Assembly (NCBI RefSeq): GCF_006980715.1
Contig: NZ_SBHN01000011.1
Location: 62,001 to 126,000, forward strand
Source of the DNA: Telmatospirillum sp. J64-1
GTDB taxonomy: Bacteria > Pseudomonadota > Alphaproteobacteria > Rhodospirillales > Magnetospirillaceae
Reading direction: 5' to 3'
DNA length: 64,000 nt
In this document: positions 27,691 to 39,458 of the stretch, piece after piece
Layout: each line of letters starts with the position of its first letter
Numbering within the stretch: position 1 is the first letter of the stretch
Position numbers and translations under genes: made by a program
The notes under the pieces: generated by a model
What the model saw: only the letters and a program-made list of their open reading frames with translations
The model's database searches: none
What the model was told of the DNA's origin: nothing

Positions 27691-30600
27691 ATGGCCGACG
27701 ACCGCGATCCGTATTGGTACAAGGATGCCGTCATCTACCAACTCCATGTTAAATCCTATTACGATTCAGACGGCGACGGGGTGGGGGACTTCAAGGGGCT
27801 GACCCAGAAGCTGGATTACATCCAAAGCCTGGGCGTGGATACCTTGTGGATTCTGCCCTTCTATCCTTCCCCCTTGCGTGACGACGGCTATGACATCGCC
27901 GATTACCGCAATGTCAATCCGGCCTATGGCACCATGAAGGATTTCCGTACCTTCGTGCGCGAAGCCCATGCGCGGGGGCTGAGGGTCCTGACGGAACTGG
28001 TGGTCAACCATACCTCGGACCAGCATCCCTGGTTCCAGCGCGCCCGCCGCGCCAAGCCCGGCACCATCGCCCGCGATTACTACGTCTGGAGCCAGACCCA
28101 TGAGAAATATGCGGGCACGCGCATCATCTTCACCGATACCGAGAAATCCAACTGGACGTGGGATGACGAGGCCCAGGCCTATTACTGGCACCGCTTCTTC
28201 CACCACCAGCCCGACCTGAATTTCGACAATCCGCGCGTGGTCGAGGAAGTCATCAAGGTCATGCGCTACTGGCTCGATGCCGGGGTGGACGGGATGCGGC
28301 TGGATGCCGTGCCCTATCTGTGCGAGCGCGAGGGGACCAACAACGAGAACCTGCCCGAGACCCATGCCGTCTTGAAGAAGCTGCGCGCCGCCCTGGATGA
28401 AAGCCATCCCGGCCGCATCTTCCTGGCCGAGGCCAATCAATGGCCCGAGGACGTGCTGCCCTATTTCGGCGATGGCGACGAATGCCACATGGCCTTCCAC
28501 TTCCCGCTGATGCCGCGCATGTATATGGCGATCGCGCGCGAGGACCGGCATCCCATCACCGATATCATGCGTCAGACGCCCGATATCCCGGAGAATTGCC
28601 AATGGGCCATCTTCCTGCGCAATCACGATGAATTGACGCTGGAAATGGTCACCGACCGCGAGCGCGATTATCTGTGGTCCACCTATGCCGCCGACCAGCG
28701 TGCCCGGATCAATGTCGGCATCCGCCGCCGCCTGGCGCCCCTGATGGACAACGACCGGCGCAAGATCGAGCTGCTGAACAGCCTGCTCCTGTCCATGCCG
28801 GGTACGCCGATCCTCTATTACGGCGACGAATTGGGCATGGGCGACAACATCTATCTCGGCGACCGCAACAGCGTGCGGACCCCCATGCAATGGTCCGAGG
28901 ACCGCAATGGCGGCTTCTCGCGCTGCGATCCGGCCCGGCTGTTCCTGCCGGTCATCATGGACCCGGTCTACGGCTACCGCTCGGTCAATGTCGAGGCCCA
29001 GCAGCGCAATTCGGGCTCGCTGCTCAACTGGACCCGCCGCCTTGTCCAGATCCGCCAGGGCCGCAAGACCTTCGGACGCGGCACCCTGCGTTTCCTCTAT
29101 CCCTCCAACCGCAGCATCCTGGCCTATCTGCGGCAGTACAAGGAGGAGACCATCCTCTGTGTCTGCAACCTGTCGCGTTCGGCCCAGGGGGTCGAGCTGG
29201 ACCTGTCGGAATTCAAGGGCCGCGTGCCGGTCGAGATGACGGGGCGCAGCGCTTTTCCGCCCATCGGCGACCTGCCTTATTTCCTGACCCTGCCGGGCTA
29301 CGGCTTCTTCTGGTTCCAGCTTGCCGTGGCGGCCGAGGCCCCGGCCTGGCACGAGGCCTATGGGCAGCCGGCGCCGGAGATGATCACGCTGGTCATGCGC
29401 AAGGATTGGGGGGAATTGTCCGCCGGCACGGCGCGGCGTACCTTCCAGAAGGACATCCTGCCTTCCTTCCTGCCGGCGCAGCGTTGGTATGCCGAGAAGG
29501 ACAGCACCATCGCCTCGACCGAATTGATGCACCACACCCAGATCAGCCGGGGAGACGAGAGCTTCCTGATGGCGCTGGTCAATGTGCGCCGCGCCGATGG
29601 CCACCAGCGGACCTATCAGGTGCCGCTGGCCATGGTCTGGGGGCGCGAGGCCGAGGACCTGCTCGCCGGGCATGTCGCCAGCGTGGTGGCGCGGTTGCGC
29701 TGGGGCCCCGAGACGGGGGCGATCTATGACGCTACCACCTCGGAGAATTTCGCCCTGGCCCTGTTCGAGGCGATCCGCCACGACCGCCGCTTCCCCGGCA
29801 GCGAATGGCAGATGGCGGCCTTCCACACCCGCGCGATCGAGGATGTGGAATGGCCCGAGGAACTGACCGTCCGCCGTTCCTCCGCCGAACAGTCCAACAC
29901 CTCGCTCGTCATCGGCGAACGCGCGGTACTCAAGCTGATCCGCCGTCCCGAAAGCGGCCCCAATCCCGAACTGGAGATGGGACGCTTCCTGACCGAAGTG
30001 GGGCATTTCGCCAATACGCCGCCCTTGCTGGGCGGGATCGGGCTGGTGGACAGCGCCGGGCGCCAGACGGTGCTGGCGATGATGCATGCCTATGTGGCCA
30101 ATCAGGGCGATGCCTGGGCCTATACCACCGGCTATGTGAACCGCTATCTCGACGATGCCTGCCTGCTGCCGCTGGAAGAGGCGATGGAACAGGTGGAAAT
30201 GGGCGTCCATGCCGATTTCCTGGATTTCGTGCGGGTGATCGGTCAGCGTACCGCCGAGTTGCACCGCGCCCTGGCGACGCCCAGCGGCGATCCGGATTTC
30301 GAGCCGGAACCCATCACCAGCGACGATATCGATGCCTGGCGCCATCGCGCTCGGGAACAGGCCCAGGCGGCCATGCAGGCGATCAAGACCAGCGACCTGG
30401 CCGAGGCACGCTGGCTGCACGACCGCGCCGGACGGATCTACGAGCAATTGGACATGACCCTGCCCGAGAAGGTGGATGCCCTGCGCACGCGGCTGCATGG
30501 CGACTACCATCTGGGCCAGCTTCTGTTCGTCAAGAACGACGTCTACGTCATCGATTTCGAAGGTGAGCCGACGCGCAGCCTGGAAGGGCGGCGCGGCAAG

Positions 30601-30969
30601 GACAGCCCCTTGCGCGACGTTGCGGGCATTCTGCGATCCTTCAACTATGCCGCTTGGTACAGCCTGTTCCACCTGACCGACGAACGGCCAGAATTGCGGG
30701 AAACGCTGGAGCCGTTGGCCCATGAATGGGAGCGGCGGGTGAACGCGGCTTTCCTGTCCTCTTACGTGGACACCATGCGGGGCTGCCGTTCCTGCCCCGA
30801 GGACCGGGACCAGCTGCGGCGGCTATTGCATCTATTCCTGATCGAAAAGGCCTGCTACGAAATATCCTATGAGGCGGGCCACCGGCCAAGCTGGCTGGCG
30901 GTGCCGGTCAAGGGCCTCATCAAGCTGCTCAATGGCGAGGAGGCGGAGCCCCATGTCCAGACCGACTGA
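27691..30969 (+). CDS. treS: Trehalose synthase/maltokinase fusion
   Basis: A 1092-residue bifunctional enzyme. The N-terminal 550 residues are TreS (GH13), which interconverts trehalose and maltose: [18 protein letters not shown] at the start, nucleophile in [11 protein letters not shown], acid in [12 protein letters not shown], Asp in [11 protein letters not shown]. From about residue 590 ([14 protein letters not shown]) is the maltokinase (Pep2) domain, which makes maltose-1-phosphate with [13 protein letters not shown] and DFEGEP are its kinase-like catalytic and metal sites. The product feeds GlgE, encoded just upstream. It overlaps glgB by 17 bases, so they are co-translated. Confidence 0.96.
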   Translation: MADDRDPYWYKDAVIYQLHVKSYYDSDGDGVGDFKGLTQKLDYIQSLGVDTLWILPFYPSPLRDDGYDIADYRNVNPAYGTMKDFRTFVREAHARGLRVLTELVVNHTSDQHPWFQRARRAKPGTIARDYYVWSQTHEKYAGTRIIFTDTEKSNWTWDDEAQAYYWHRFFHHQPDLNFDNPRVVEEVIKVMRYWLDAGVDGMRLDAVPYLCEREGTNNENLPETHAVLKKLRAALDESHPGRIFLAEANQWPEDVLPYFGDGDECHMAFHFPLMPRMYMAIAREDRHPITDIMRQTPDIPENCQWAIFLRNHDELTLEMVTDRERDYLWSTYAADQRARINVGIRRRLAPLMDNDRRKIELLNSLLLSMPGTPILYYGDELGMGDNIYLGDRNSVRTPMQWSEDRNGGFSRCDPARLFLPVIMDPVYGYRSVNVEAQQRNSGSLLNWTRRLVQIRQGRKTFGRGTLRFLYPSNRSILAYLRQYKEETILCVCNLSRSAQGVELDLSEFKGRVPVEMTGRSAFPPIGDLPYFLTLPGYGFFWFQLAVAAEAPAWHEAYGQPAPEMITLVMRKDWGELSAGTARRTFQKDILPSFLPAQRWYAEKDSTIASTELMHHTQISRGDESFLMALVNVRRADGHQRTYQVPLAMVWGREAEDLLAGHVASVVARLRWGPETGAIYDATTSENFALALFEAIRHDRRFPGSEWQMAAFHTRAIEDVEWPEELTVRRSSAEQSNTSLVIGERAVLKLIRRPESGPNPELEMGRFLTEVGHFANTPPLLGGIGLVDSAGRQTVLAMMHAYVANQGDAWAYTTGYVNRYLDDACLLPLEEAMEQVEMGVHADFLDFVRVIGQRTAELHRALATPSGDPDFEPEPITSDDIDAWRHRAREQAQAAMQAIKTSDLAEARWLHDRAGRIYEQLDMTLPEKVDALRTRLHGDYHLGQLLFVKNDVYVIDFEGEPTRSLEGRRGKDSPLRDVAGILRSFNYAAWYSLFHLTDERPELRETLEPLAHEWERRVNAAFLSSYVDTMRGCRSCPEDRDQLRRLLHLFLIEKACYEISYEAGHRPSWLAVPVKGLIKLLNGEEAEPHVQTD

Positions 30970-33169
30970 TACTCTCTTGGCGCAGAGCCGGGATCACGAC
31001 GCGGAAGAGGCTCTGCTGAGGGCCGACCATCCCGATCCCTTCGGCTTCCTCGGCATGCACCGGACCGAGGACGGTGTGGTGATCCGCAGCTTCCAGCCCC
31101 AGGCCGCGCGCGTCTGGCTGATCGAGTCCGAGACCGGCCGGGAACTGGGCGAGTTGCAGCGCGTGCGCGACGAGGGGCTGTTCATGGCCTATCTCGACCG
31201 GCCGCAGCCCTTCCGTTACCGGCTGCGCCTGGATTGCGACGGCCATCTGCAGGAGGTCGAGGATCCCTACCGGTTCTGGCCGGTCCTGGGCGAGATGGAC
31301 ATCCATCTGATGGCCGAGGGCATGCACAAGCAGCTTTACGAGCGGCTGGGTGCCCATTGCATGACGCTCGACGGGGTGGAGGGAGTCTATTTCGCCGTCT
31401 GGGCGCCCAATGCCAAGCGCGTTTCGGTGGTCGGCGACTTCAATTCCTGGGACGGACGGCGCCATCCCATGCGCCTGCATGGCGGCGCCGGGGTCTGGGA
31501 ATTGTTCATTCCCGGAATCGGCCATGGCGCGATCTATAAATACGAGATCAAGTCCCGCTCGGGCGAGACCCTGCCGCTCAAGGCCGACCCCATGGGATTC
31601 TGGGCCGAGGTGCCGCCGGCCACGGCGTCGCGCGTCTACGACCTGAAATCCTATGACTGGAAGGACAAGGGCTGGATGGAGTGGCGGCAGAACGCCAATG
31701 CCCGCAACGCCCCCATCTCGATCTACGAGGTCCATCTGGAATCCTGGCGCCGCAAGGAGGACAACCAGCCGCTGACCTATCGGGAACTGGCCGAGCAGTT
31801 GGGCGATTATGTGATGGAGATGGGCTTCACCCATGTCGAATTGCTGCCCGTCCACGAACATCCCTTCTCGGGAAGCTGGGGCTATCAGCCGATCGGCCTC
31901 TATGCGCCCAGTTCGCGCTTCGGCACGCCCGACGATTTCCGTTTCATGGTCGAGCATCTGCACGAACGCGGCATCGGCGTCATCATCGACTGGGTGGCGG
32001 GGCATTTCCCCACCGATTCCCATGGCCTAGCCCAGTTTGACGGCACCCATCTCTACGAACATGCCGATCCGCGCCAGGGCATGCACAAGGACTGGAACAC
32101 GCTGATCTTCAACTACGGCCGGAACGAGGTGAAGAACTACCTCTATTCCAACGCGCTGTACTGGCTGCACCATTATCACGTCGACGGGCTGCGCGTGGAT
32201 GCCGTGGCCTCGATGCTCTATCTCGATTATTCGCGCCAGCCGGACGAATGGATCCCCAACAAGTTCGGCGGCAACGAGAATCTTGAAGCCATCGACTTCC
32301 TGCGCCACATGAACGAAGTTGTCTATGGCGACTATCCCGGTTCCATGACCATCGCCGAGGAATCGACGGCCTGGCCCATGGTCTCGCGCCCGGTCTATCT
32401 CGGCGGCTTGGGCTTCGGCTACAAGTGGAACATGGGCTGGATGCACGACACCTTGCGCTATATCGGCAAGGACCCCATCCATCGCCGCTACCATCACGAC
32501 GACCTGACCTTCGGGCTGCTTTACGCCTTCCAGGAAAATTTCGTCCTGCCGCTGTCCCATGACGAGGTGGTCCACGGCAAGGGGTCGATCCTGGGCCGCA
32601 TGCCGGGCGACGAATGGCAGCGTTTCGCCAATCTGCGCGCCTATTACGGCTTCATGTGGACCCATCCCGGCAAGAAGCTGCTGTTCATGGGCAGCGAGTT
32701 CGGCCAAGTGCGGGAATGGAACCACGACGGGGCCCTGGACTGGCACCTGCTGGATTACGACTTCCACAAGGGCGCCCAGCGCCTGGTGCGCGACCTGAAC
32801 CGCCTCTACCGCGAGACCCCGGCCCTGCATCAGATGGATTGCGAGCCGCAGGGTTTCGCCTGGATCGACGCCAATGACCGCGACAACTCGGTCCTGTCCT
32901 ATATGCGCAAGGGCGCCAATCCCGACGATCTGGTGGTGGTCGTCTGCAATTTCACGCCCCAGGTGCTCCACAATTACCGCATCGGCATGCCCTTCGGCGG
33001 CGCCTGGGGCGAGCGCCTGAATACCGATTCGACCGATTACGGCGGCTCGGGTGTGAGCAATGGCGGCGAGTTGATGGCCGAGGAGGTGCCCTGGCACGGC
33101 CAGCCGGTATCCCTCAGCCTGACGCTGCCGCCATTGGCGACCCTGGTCCTCCAGCCGCTTCACCGCTGA
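30953..33169 (+). CDS. glgB: 1,4-alpha-glucan branching enzyme
   Basis: A 738-residue GlgB. Order: an N-terminal N1 module (about 15-110, [16 protein letters not shown]), CBM48 (about 115-220), then the GH13 barrel with the nucleophile in [16 protein letters not shown], the acid in [11 protein letters not shown] and the transition-state Asp in [14 protein letters not shown]-terminal beta domain follows. It makes alpha-1,6 branches in the glucan from GlgE. The ATG at 30953 lies inside the end of treS. The next gene, glgX, starts eight bases after its stop. Confidence 0.96.
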   Translation: MSRPTDTLLAQSRDHDAEEALLRADHPDPFGFLGMHRTEDGVVIRSFQPQAARVWLIESETGRELGELQRVRDEGLFMAYLDRPQPFRYRLRLDCDGHLQEVEDPYRFWPVLGEMDIHLMAEGMHKQLYERLGAHCMTLDGVEGVYFAVWAPNAKRVSVVGDFNSWDGRRHPMRLHGGAGVWELFIPGIGHGAIYKYEIKSRSGETLPLKADPMGFWAEVPPATASRVYDLKSYDWKDKGWMEWRQNANARNAPISIYEVHLESWRRKEDNQPLTYRELAEQLGDYVMEMGFTHVELLPVHEHPFSGSWGYQPIGLYAPSSRFGTPDDFRFMVEHLHERGIGVIIDWVAGHFPTDSHGLAQFDGTHLYEHADPRQGMHKDWNTLIFNYGRNEVKNYLYSNALYWLHHYHVDGLRVDAVASMLYLDYSRQPDEWIPNKFGGNENLEAIDFLRHMNEVVYGDYPGSMTIAEESTAWPMVSRPVYLGGLGFGYKWNMGWMHDTLRYIGKDPIHRRYHHDDLTFGLLYAFQENFVLPLSHDEVVHGKGSILGRMPGDEWQRFANLRAYYGFMWTHPGKKLLFMGSEFGQVREWNHDGALDWHLLDYDFHKGAQRLVRDLNRLYRETPALHQMDCEPQGFAWIDANDRDNSVLSYMRKGANPDDLVVVVCNFTPQVLHNYRIGMPFGGAWGERLNTDSTDYGGSGVSNGGELMAEEVPWHGQPVSLSLTLPPLATLVLQPLHR

Positions 33170-33176
33170 CCGTCAG

Positions 33177-35336
33177 ATGCGTCGGCGCGTCTGGCCAGGT
33201 CACCCATATCCGCTGGGCGCCACATGGGACGGGAAGGGGGTCAATTTCGCCCTTTTCTCGGCCCATGCCGAGCAGGTGGAACTGTGCCTTTTCGATCCGC
33301 GCGGACAGCGGGAGCAGGAACGCATCCTGCTGACCGAATATACCGACGAGGTCTGGCATTGCTATCTGCCCGACATCCGTCCAGGCCAGCTTTACGGCTA
33401 TCGCGTCTATGGCCCCTGGGACCCGTTGCGCGGCCATCGCTTCAACCATCACAAGCTGCTGTTGGATCCCTATGCCAAGGCGCTGACGGGCGAGTTCAAG
33501 TGGCATGATGCCGTTTTCGGCTACCGCCCCAATTCCTCGCGCGCGGACCTGTCCTTCGACCGGCGCGATTCCGCGCGCTACATGCCCAAGGGAAGGGTGG
33601 TCGACACGGCCTTCACCTGGGCCGACGATAAACGCCCCGGCCATCCCTGGCCGTCCAGCGTGATCTATGAGGCCCATGTGAAGGGCCTGACCATGAACCA
33701 TCCCGGCGTGCCTGCGGAATTGCGCGGCACTTTCCTGGGATTGAGTCAGCCGGCGGTGCTGGATCATCTGGTGTCGCTGGGGGTGACGGCCATCGAGCTT
33801 CTGCCCGTCCACGCCATGATCGACGAGCGCCCCCTGGTCGATCGCGGCTTGCGCAATTACTGGGGCTATAATTCCATCGGCTTCTTCGCCCCCGACCAGC
33901 GTTACCGCCAGGACAGTGCCCACCGCGAATTCAAGTCCATGGTCCAGCGCCTGCACGAAGCGGGTATTGAGGTCATTCTCGACGTGGTCTACAACCACAC
34001 CGCGGAAGGCAACCATCTGGGGCCGTCGCTCAGCTTCAAGGGCATCGACAATGCCTCCTACTATCGCCTGGTGCCGGGCGACGAGCGCTATTACGACAAT
34101 TATTCCGGCTGCGGCAATACGCTGAACCTGCGCCATCCCCGCGTGTTGCAGATGGTGATGGATTCACTGCGCTATTGGGTCGAGGAAATGCATGTGGACG
34201 GCTTCCGCTTCGATCTGGCGCCGGCCCTGGCGCGCGAACGCGACAGCTTCGACCCCGGCTCGGGCTTCTTCGATGCGGTGCGCCAGGACCCGGTCCTGTC
34301 GAAGGTCAAGCTGATCGCCGAACCCTGGGACCTGGGCAGCGACGGCTACCGCCTGGGCGGCTTTCCTCCCGGCTGGGCGGAATGGAACGGGCGCTATCGC
34401 GATACCCTGCGCCGTTTCTGGCGGGGCGAGGGCGGGCTGATCGGCGATCTCGCCTCGCGCTTCACCGGCTCGTCGGACATGTTCCATTGGGGCGGGCGGC
34501 GGCCTTGGGCCAGCATCAATTTCGTCACCGCCCATGACGGCTTCACCCTGCGCGATCTGGTCACCTACAACCAGAAGCACAACGAGGCCAATGGCGAGGA
34601 GAACCGCGACGGCGAACGCGAGAACCACAGCTGGAATTGCGGCACCGAAGGCCCGACCAAGGACCCGAAAATTCTTGCCCTGCGTGCCCGCCAGCAACGG
34701 AACCTGCTGGCCAGCCTGCTGTTGTCGCAGGGTGTGCCCATGCTGTTGGCCGGTGACGAGATCGGCAATAGCCAGCGTGGCAACAACAATGCCTATTGCC
34801 AGGACAACCAGATCGGCTGGATCAACTGGCAAGACGCGGACGAGGACCTGCTGGCCTTCACCCGTCGCCTGCTGAAGCTGCGCCACCGCCATCCGGTCTT
34901 CCGGCGGCCGCGTTTCTTCGAAGGGCGGCGCGTGGAACGGCTGGGCCTGAAGGACATCACCTGGGTGACGCCCGAAGGCCGGGAGATGCAGCATCAGGAC
35001 TGGCTGATGCCTTTCGCCCGGTCGCTCGGATTCATCCTGGGGGGCGAAGCCTGCGAGTTTGACAGCGAAACCGGCGTTGAGACCATCGACGATAGTTTTC
35101 TGGTGTTGCTCAACGCCTATCACGAGACCATCGACTATCGCCTGCCGCCGGCGGAGCTTGGGCGGGCCTGGGAATTGGTGCTCGATACCCGCCATGCCGA
35201 CGGGCTGGGCGAGGGCGGGCTTTTCCAGGCCGGCACGATCTTTCCGCTGGGGCCGCGCAGCTTGGTCCTTCTGGTCCGGCGCGGCGGTGTCGAGGGGCAT
35301 CCCATCCCGCGCGGTAAAGGAGGCGCGACATCATGA
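33177..35336 (+). CDS. glgX: Glycogen debranching enzyme
   Basis: A 719-residue isoamylase-type debrancher that removes the short branches left by phosphorylase. CBM48 is at the N-terminus (PLGATWDGKGVNFALFSAHA). The barrel has NYWGYNSIGFFAP, nucleophile in DGFRFDLAPALARE, acid in LIAEPWDLG and Asp in FVTAHDGFTLRDLVTYNQKH. It overlaps treZ by four bases. Length is normal. Confidence 0.95.
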   Translation: MRRRVWPGHPYPLGATWDGKGVNFALFSAHAEQVELCLFDPRGQREQERILLTEYTDEVWHCYLPDIRPGQLYGYRVYGPWDPLRGHRFNHHKLLLDPYAKALTGEFKWHDAVFGYRPNSSRADLSFDRRDSARYMPKGRVVDTAFTWADDKRPGHPWPSSVIYEAHVKGLTMNHPGVPAELRGTFLGLSQPAVLDHLVSLGVTAIELLPVHAMIDERPLVDRGLRNYWGYNSIGFFAPDQRYRQDSAHREFKSMVQRLHEAGIEVILDVVYNHTAEGNHLGPSLSFKGIDNASYYRLVPGDERYYDNYSGCGNTLNLRHPRVLQMVMDSLRYWVEEMHVDGFRFDLAPALARERDSFDPGSGFFDAVRQDPVLSKVKLIAEPWDLGSDGYRLGGFPPGWAEWNGRYRDTLRRFWRGEGGLIGDLASRFTGSSDMFHWGGRRPWASINFVTAHDGFTLRDLVTYNQKHNEANGEENRDGERENHSWNCGTEGPTKDPKILALRARQQRNLLASLLLSQGVPMLLAGDEIGNSQRGNNNAYCQDNQIGWINWQDADEDLLAFTRRLLKLRHRHPVFRRPRFFEGRRVERLGLKDITWVTPEGREMQHQDWLMPFARSLGFILGGEACEFDSETGVETIDDSFLVLLNAYHETIDYRLPPAELGRAWELVLDTRHADGLGEGGLFQAGTIFPLGPRSLVLLVRRGGVEGHPIPRGKGGATS

Positions 35337-37165
35337 AGCGGCGTCATCACATGCCTTTCGGCACCCGGATCGAACCTGACGGCGTGCGCTTTTATCTCTG
35401 GGCGCCCGATGCGCGGGAGATGGAGCTGTGCCTCTACGGCCCCCAGGGCAACCGCCTGCGCAAGATGGTCAAGCTGGCGGACGGTTTCTGGGAATGCCTG
35501 GCGGAAGAAGCCCATGCCGGTTGCCGCTACAGTTTCCGGGTGGACGGCGATCTGCATGTGCCCGATCCGGCCTCGCGCTGGCAGCCGGAAGACGTGCATG
35601 GCCCCAGCGAAATCATCGACCCCCAGGCCTTCGATTGGCAGGACGGGGAATGGAAGGGCCGTCCCTGGGAAGAGGCGGTGCTCTATGAATTGCATGTCGG
35701 CACCTTCACCGAGGAAGGCACCTTCGCCGCCATCGAGAAGAAGCTGGACTATCTTGCCGACCTCGGGGTGACGGCGGTCGAGCTGATGCCGGTGGCCGAC
35801 TTTCCGGGCAGCCGCAACTGGGGTTATGACGGCGTGCTGCATTTCGCCCCCGATTCCCGCTATGGCCGTCCCGAGGACCTGAAGCGTCTGGTCCAGGCCT
35901 GCCACGCGCGGGGGCTGATGGCCTTTCTGGACGTGGTCTACAACCATTTCGGCCCGGACGGGAATTACCTTCACGTCTATGCCAAGAAGTTCTTCACCGA
36001 CAAGCACCAGACGCCCTGGGGCGCCGGCATCAACTACGATGACGAGCATTCCGAGGTGGTGCGCGACTTCTTCGTCCACAACGCGCTTTACTGGCTGGAG
36101 GAATATCACTTCGACGGCCTGCGCTTCGATGCCGTCCATGCCATCAAGGACGACAGCGAGCGCCACTTCCTCTACGAGCTGGCCGAGCGGGTGCGCGAGG
36201 AATTCCAGGAACAGCGCGAGATCCATCTGGTGCTGGAGAATGACGACAATGCCGCGCGCTTCCTCGACCGCGACAAGGAAACCGGCCATGCCCGTCACTT
36301 CACGGCGCAGTGGAACGACGATATCCACCATGTCCTGCATACCATCGCCACAGGCGAGGACGGCGGCTATTACGCCGATTATGCCGACGACCCGCTGAAC
36401 AAGCTGGGCCGTTGCCTGGCTCAGGGTTTCGCCTTCCAGGGCGAGGCCTCGCCCTATCGCCAGGGCGAGAAGCGGGGCGAGCCTTCGGCCCATCTGCCGC
36501 CGCTGTCCTTCGTTTCCTTCATCCAGAACCACGACCAGGTGGGCAACCGCGCCATGGGCGAGCGCATCACCGCCCTGGCCTCGCGCGAGCAGGTGCGGGC
36601 GGTGGCGGCACTTTACCTGATGGCCCCGTCGATCCCCATGCTGTTCATGGGCGAGGAATGGGCGGCGCGCGAACCCTTCTATTTCTTCTGCGATTTCGAA
36701 GGGGAATTGAGCGAGGCGGTGCGCGAGGGACGGCGCAAGGAATTCGCGGGTTTCCCGCAATTCGCCGACCCCAAGGCGCGCGAGGCCATTCCCGATCCCA
36801 CCAGTCACGACACCTTCGCCGCCTGCATCCTCGACTGGACCGCCGCGACGGCGGAACAGCACGAGGAGATGCGCGACTTCTATCGCGAGGCGTTGAGGAC
36901 GAGGCGGCGCGAGATCACCTGGCGCCTGGCCGGGATGCAGGGCGGCTCGGGCGGTTATGAATTGCTGGGCGGGCGCGTGCTGCAAGCGTCCTGGATGCTG
37001 GGCGATTCCTCGCGCCTGGAAGTCATCGCCAATCTGGGGCCGGAGCCGGCCCGCATTGAGGAGGAGCCCGAAGGCACCTTCCTCTTCGCCACCCATCCCG
37101 ACGCGGCCGAGGATTTGCCGCCCTGGTCGGTGGCCTGGTATCTGCACGGGGGTGAGGGATCTTGA
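35333..37165 (+). CDS. treZ: Malto-oligosyltrehalose trehalohydrolase
   Basis: A 610-residue TreZ that releases trehalose from glucans ending in a trehalose unit. The barrel has YELHVGTFTEEGTFAA, NWGYDGVLHFAP, nucleophile in DGLRFDAVHAIKDD, acid in LVLENDDNA and Asp in FIQNHDQVGNRA, all family-typical. Its substrate is made by TreY, which is not present in this cluster or elsewhere in the window. The ATG overlaps the glgX stop in ATGA; malQ follows in a TTGA overlap. Confidence 0.94.
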   Translation: MKRRHHMPFGTRIEPDGVRFYLWAPDAREMELCLYGPQGNRLRKMVKLADGFWECLAEEAHAGCRYSFRVDGDLHVPDPASRWQPEDVHGPSEIIDPQAFDWQDGEWKGRPWEEAVLYELHVGTFTEEGTFAAIEKKLDYLADLGVTAVELMPVADFPGSRNWGYDGVLHFAPDSRYGRPEDLKRLVQACHARGLMAFLDVVYNHFGPDGNYLHVYAKKFFTDKHQTPWGAGINYDDEHSEVVRDFFVHNALYWLEEYHFDGLRFDAVHAIKDDSERHFLYELAERVREEFQEQREIHLVLENDDNAARFLDRDKETGHARHFTAQWNDDIHHVLHTIATGEDGGYYADYADDPLNKLGRCLAQGFAFQGEASPYRQGEKRGEPSAHLPPLSFVSFIQNHDQVGNRAMGERITALASREQVRAVAALYLMAPSIPMLFMGEEWAAREPFYFFCDFEGELSEAVREGRRKEFAGFPQFADPKAREAIPDPTSHDTFAACILDWTAATAEQHEEMRDFYREALRTRRREITWRLAGMQGGSGGYELLGGRVLQASWMLGDSSRLEVIANLGPEPARIEEEPEGTFLFATHPDAAEDLPPWSVAWYLHGGEGS

Positions 37166-39378
37166 GCGACAAGCTGGACCGGCTGGCCCATCTGGCCGGC
37201 ATCGAAGAGGGGTGGCACGATTTCTTCGGCAACTGGCGCCCCGTCTCGGCGGAGACCAAGCGGGCCTTTCTGGCGGCCATGGGCTTCGCGGTCGAAGACG
37301 ACGAGGCGCTCGCCCGCAGCCTGGACGAATTCGAAAACCGTCCATGGCGGCGCTGGCTGGAGCCCGTCCAGGTGATCGTCCAGGGGCAGGGGGCGGCGGA
37401 AGTGACCGTGACCCTGCCAGCCGACCGGGACGATGTGGAATTCCGCTGGGAACTGGTTGAGGAACTGGATATCCGCCATGGCGGCACTTTCCGTCCGGCA
37501 ACCCTGCCCATGCTGGAGGAAAGAGAGGTGGACGGGCGGCTGTGCCGCCGCCGCCTGCTGCGCCTGCCGGGCCTGCCGGGGCCGGGCTATCACGTTCTGC
37601 GCCTGACCCAGGGCGAGGACGAAGCCAGCATGGACTTCATCGTCGCCCCGCCCAGTGCCTATCTGCCCAAGGCCCTGGAAGAGGGCAGGGTCTGGGGCTT
37701 CGCCACCCAGCTTTATGCCCTGCGCTCGGAGCGCAACTGGGGCTGCGGCGACTATACCGATCTGGGCGACCTGATGCGGGTGGCCGGACGCCTTGGCGCG
37801 GCGGCCGTCGGGGTCAATCCGCTGCATGCCCTGTTCCCCAACCAGCCCCACCGTTTCAGCCCCTATGCGCCCAGTTCGCGGCTGTTCGTCAACATCGCCT
37901 ATCTGGATGTCGAGGCCATCGAGGATTTCGCCGAATGCCAGAAGGCCAGGCGGCTGGTCGCCGCGCCGGCCTTCCAGGGTCGCCTGTCCGAGATGCGCAA
38001 TGCCGAACTGGTCGACTATGTTGGCGTCGCCTCGCTGAAGCGTCCGGTGCTGGAAGCCCTGTGGGAGTCCTTCCGCGAGAAGCATGTCGCCCAGGACAGC
38101 CCGCGCGCCTTCGCCTTCGCCGAATACCAGCGCCAGGGCGGCTGGAAGATGGAGCAATTCGCCACCTTCGAGGCCTTGCAGGAACACTTTCTGGAGCAGG
38201 GGCCGGAAATGGGCTGGTGGCGCCGCTGGCCGCAGGAATTCCAGGACAGCCACTCCCAGGCGGTGGACGAGTTCCGCGAGTCTCATGCCGACAGGGTGGG
38301 CTTCTATCTTTATCTGCAATGGCAGGCCGATTTGCAACTGGCCGCCGCCCATGCCGCCTGCATGGAATACGACATGCCGGTCGGGCTGTACCGCGACCTG
38401 GGCGTGGGCATTGCCGATGACGGCGCCGAGGCGTGGTCGCAGCAGACCTTGCTGTCGCTGGGCGTGACCGTGGGGGCGCCGCCCGACCAGCTGAACCTGA
38501 AGGGACAGGATTGGGGGCTTGCGCCCTTCAATCCCATCGCCATGCGCGAGGATTGCTACCGCCCCTTCATCGCCGTGCTTCAGGCCAATATGCGCCATGC
38601 CGGGGCCATGCGCCTGGACCATGCCATGAGCCTGCAGCGGCTATACTGGATTCCACGCGGCTCTTCCGCCGATCAGGGCGCCTATGTGCGTTTCCCCGTC
38701 GCCGATCTTTTCGCCCTGGTGGCGCTGGAAAGCCGTCGCAACCGGTGCCTGGTGATCGGCGAGGACCTGGGCACCGTGCCGGAAGGCTTCCGCGAGCGGA
38801 TGCAGGCGGCGCGGCTGCTGGCCTATCGCCTGCTCTATTTCGAGCGCAGGGACGACGCCACCTTCAAGGAGCCGGGGGAGTTTCCCGACCTGGCCCTGGT
38901 GGCGGTGGGCACCCATGACCTGCCGGCGCTAAAGGCTTGGTGGAACGATTATGATCTCGAATTGCGCGAGCGTCTCGACCTCTACCCCAAGCCGGAGATG
39001 GCGCCCGAGGAGCGCCGGGGCCGCCAGCAGGACCGCGAGCGCCTGGTCTGGGCCTTGCGCTGCCAGGGCCTGCTGCCCGACGACTTCCCCACCGGCCGGG
39101 ACCTCGACGACGGGCAGATCCAGGCTTTGCAGCAGGCCGCCCATGCCTTCGTCGACCGCACGCCCAGCAAGCTGATGATGGTGCAGATCGAGGATGTGCT
39201 GGGGACCGAGATTCAGATGAACATGCCGGGCACCACCGACCAGCATCCCAACTGGCGGATACGCCTGCCGCTGACGGTGGAGGAGATCGGCCGCGACGAA
39301 CGCTTCGCCGGGATGGCTCGGCGCTTGCTCGAGGGGCGCTGCCCGGCGCCTCAGCGCGACAAGGTGGCGTTGTCATGA
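37162..39378 (+). CDS. malQ: 4-alpha-glucanotransferase (amylomaltase)
   Basis: A 738-residue GH77 enzyme that transfers glucan segments, here probably recycling short malto-oligosaccharides from GlgX and GlgP. GH77 features: WGFATQLYALRSERNWGCGD (about 180-199), the nucleophile region AMRLDHAMSLQRLYWIP, acid in VIGEDLGTVPEG and Asp in VGTHDLPALKAWW. An N-terminal extension of about 150 residues precedes the barrel, as in long proteobacterial MalQ. The start is a TTG at 37162 overlapping the treZ stop. The position is often taken by treY in related clusters. Confidence 0.94.
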   Translation: MSDKLDRLAHLAGIEEGWHDFFGNWRPVSAETKRAFLAAMGFAVEDDEALARSLDEFENRPWRRWLEPVQVIVQGQGAAEVTVTLPADRDDVEFRWELVEELDIRHGGTFRPATLPMLEEREVDGRLCRRRLLRLPGLPGPGYHVLRLTQGEDEASMDFIVAPPSAYLPKALEEGRVWGFATQLYALRSERNWGCGDYTDLGDLMRVAGRLGAAAVGVNPLHALFPNQPHRFSPYAPSSRLFVNIAYLDVEAIEDFAECQKARRLVAAPAFQGRLSEMRNAELVDYVGVASLKRPVLEALWESFREKHVAQDSPRAFAFAEYQRQGGWKMEQFATFEALQEHFLEQGPEMGWWRRWPQEFQDSHSQAVDEFRESHADRVGFYLYLQWQADLQLAAAHAACMEYDMPVGLYRDLGVGIADDGAEAWSQQTLLSLGVTVGAPPDQLNLKGQDWGLAPFNPIAMREDCYRPFIAVLQANMRHAGAMRLDHAMSLQRLYWIPRGSSADQGAYVRFPVADLFALVALESRRNRCLVIGEDLGTVPEGFRERMQAARLLAYRLLYFERRDDATFKEPGEFPDLALVAVGTHDLPALKAWWNDYDLELRERLDLYPKPEMAPEERRGRQQDRERLVWALRCQGLLPDDFPTGRDLDDGQIQALQQAAHAFVDRTPSKLMMVQIEDVLGTEIQMNMPGTTDQHPNWRIRLPLTVEEIGRDERFAGMARRLLEGRCPAPQRDKVALS

Positions 39379-39458
39379 TCCGTGCGATCCCCGCCGCTTG
39401 ACAGCGGCGGGGATCGTGAGACTTGTACCAATGAGAAACGGAGAGGGGACGCGGCGCA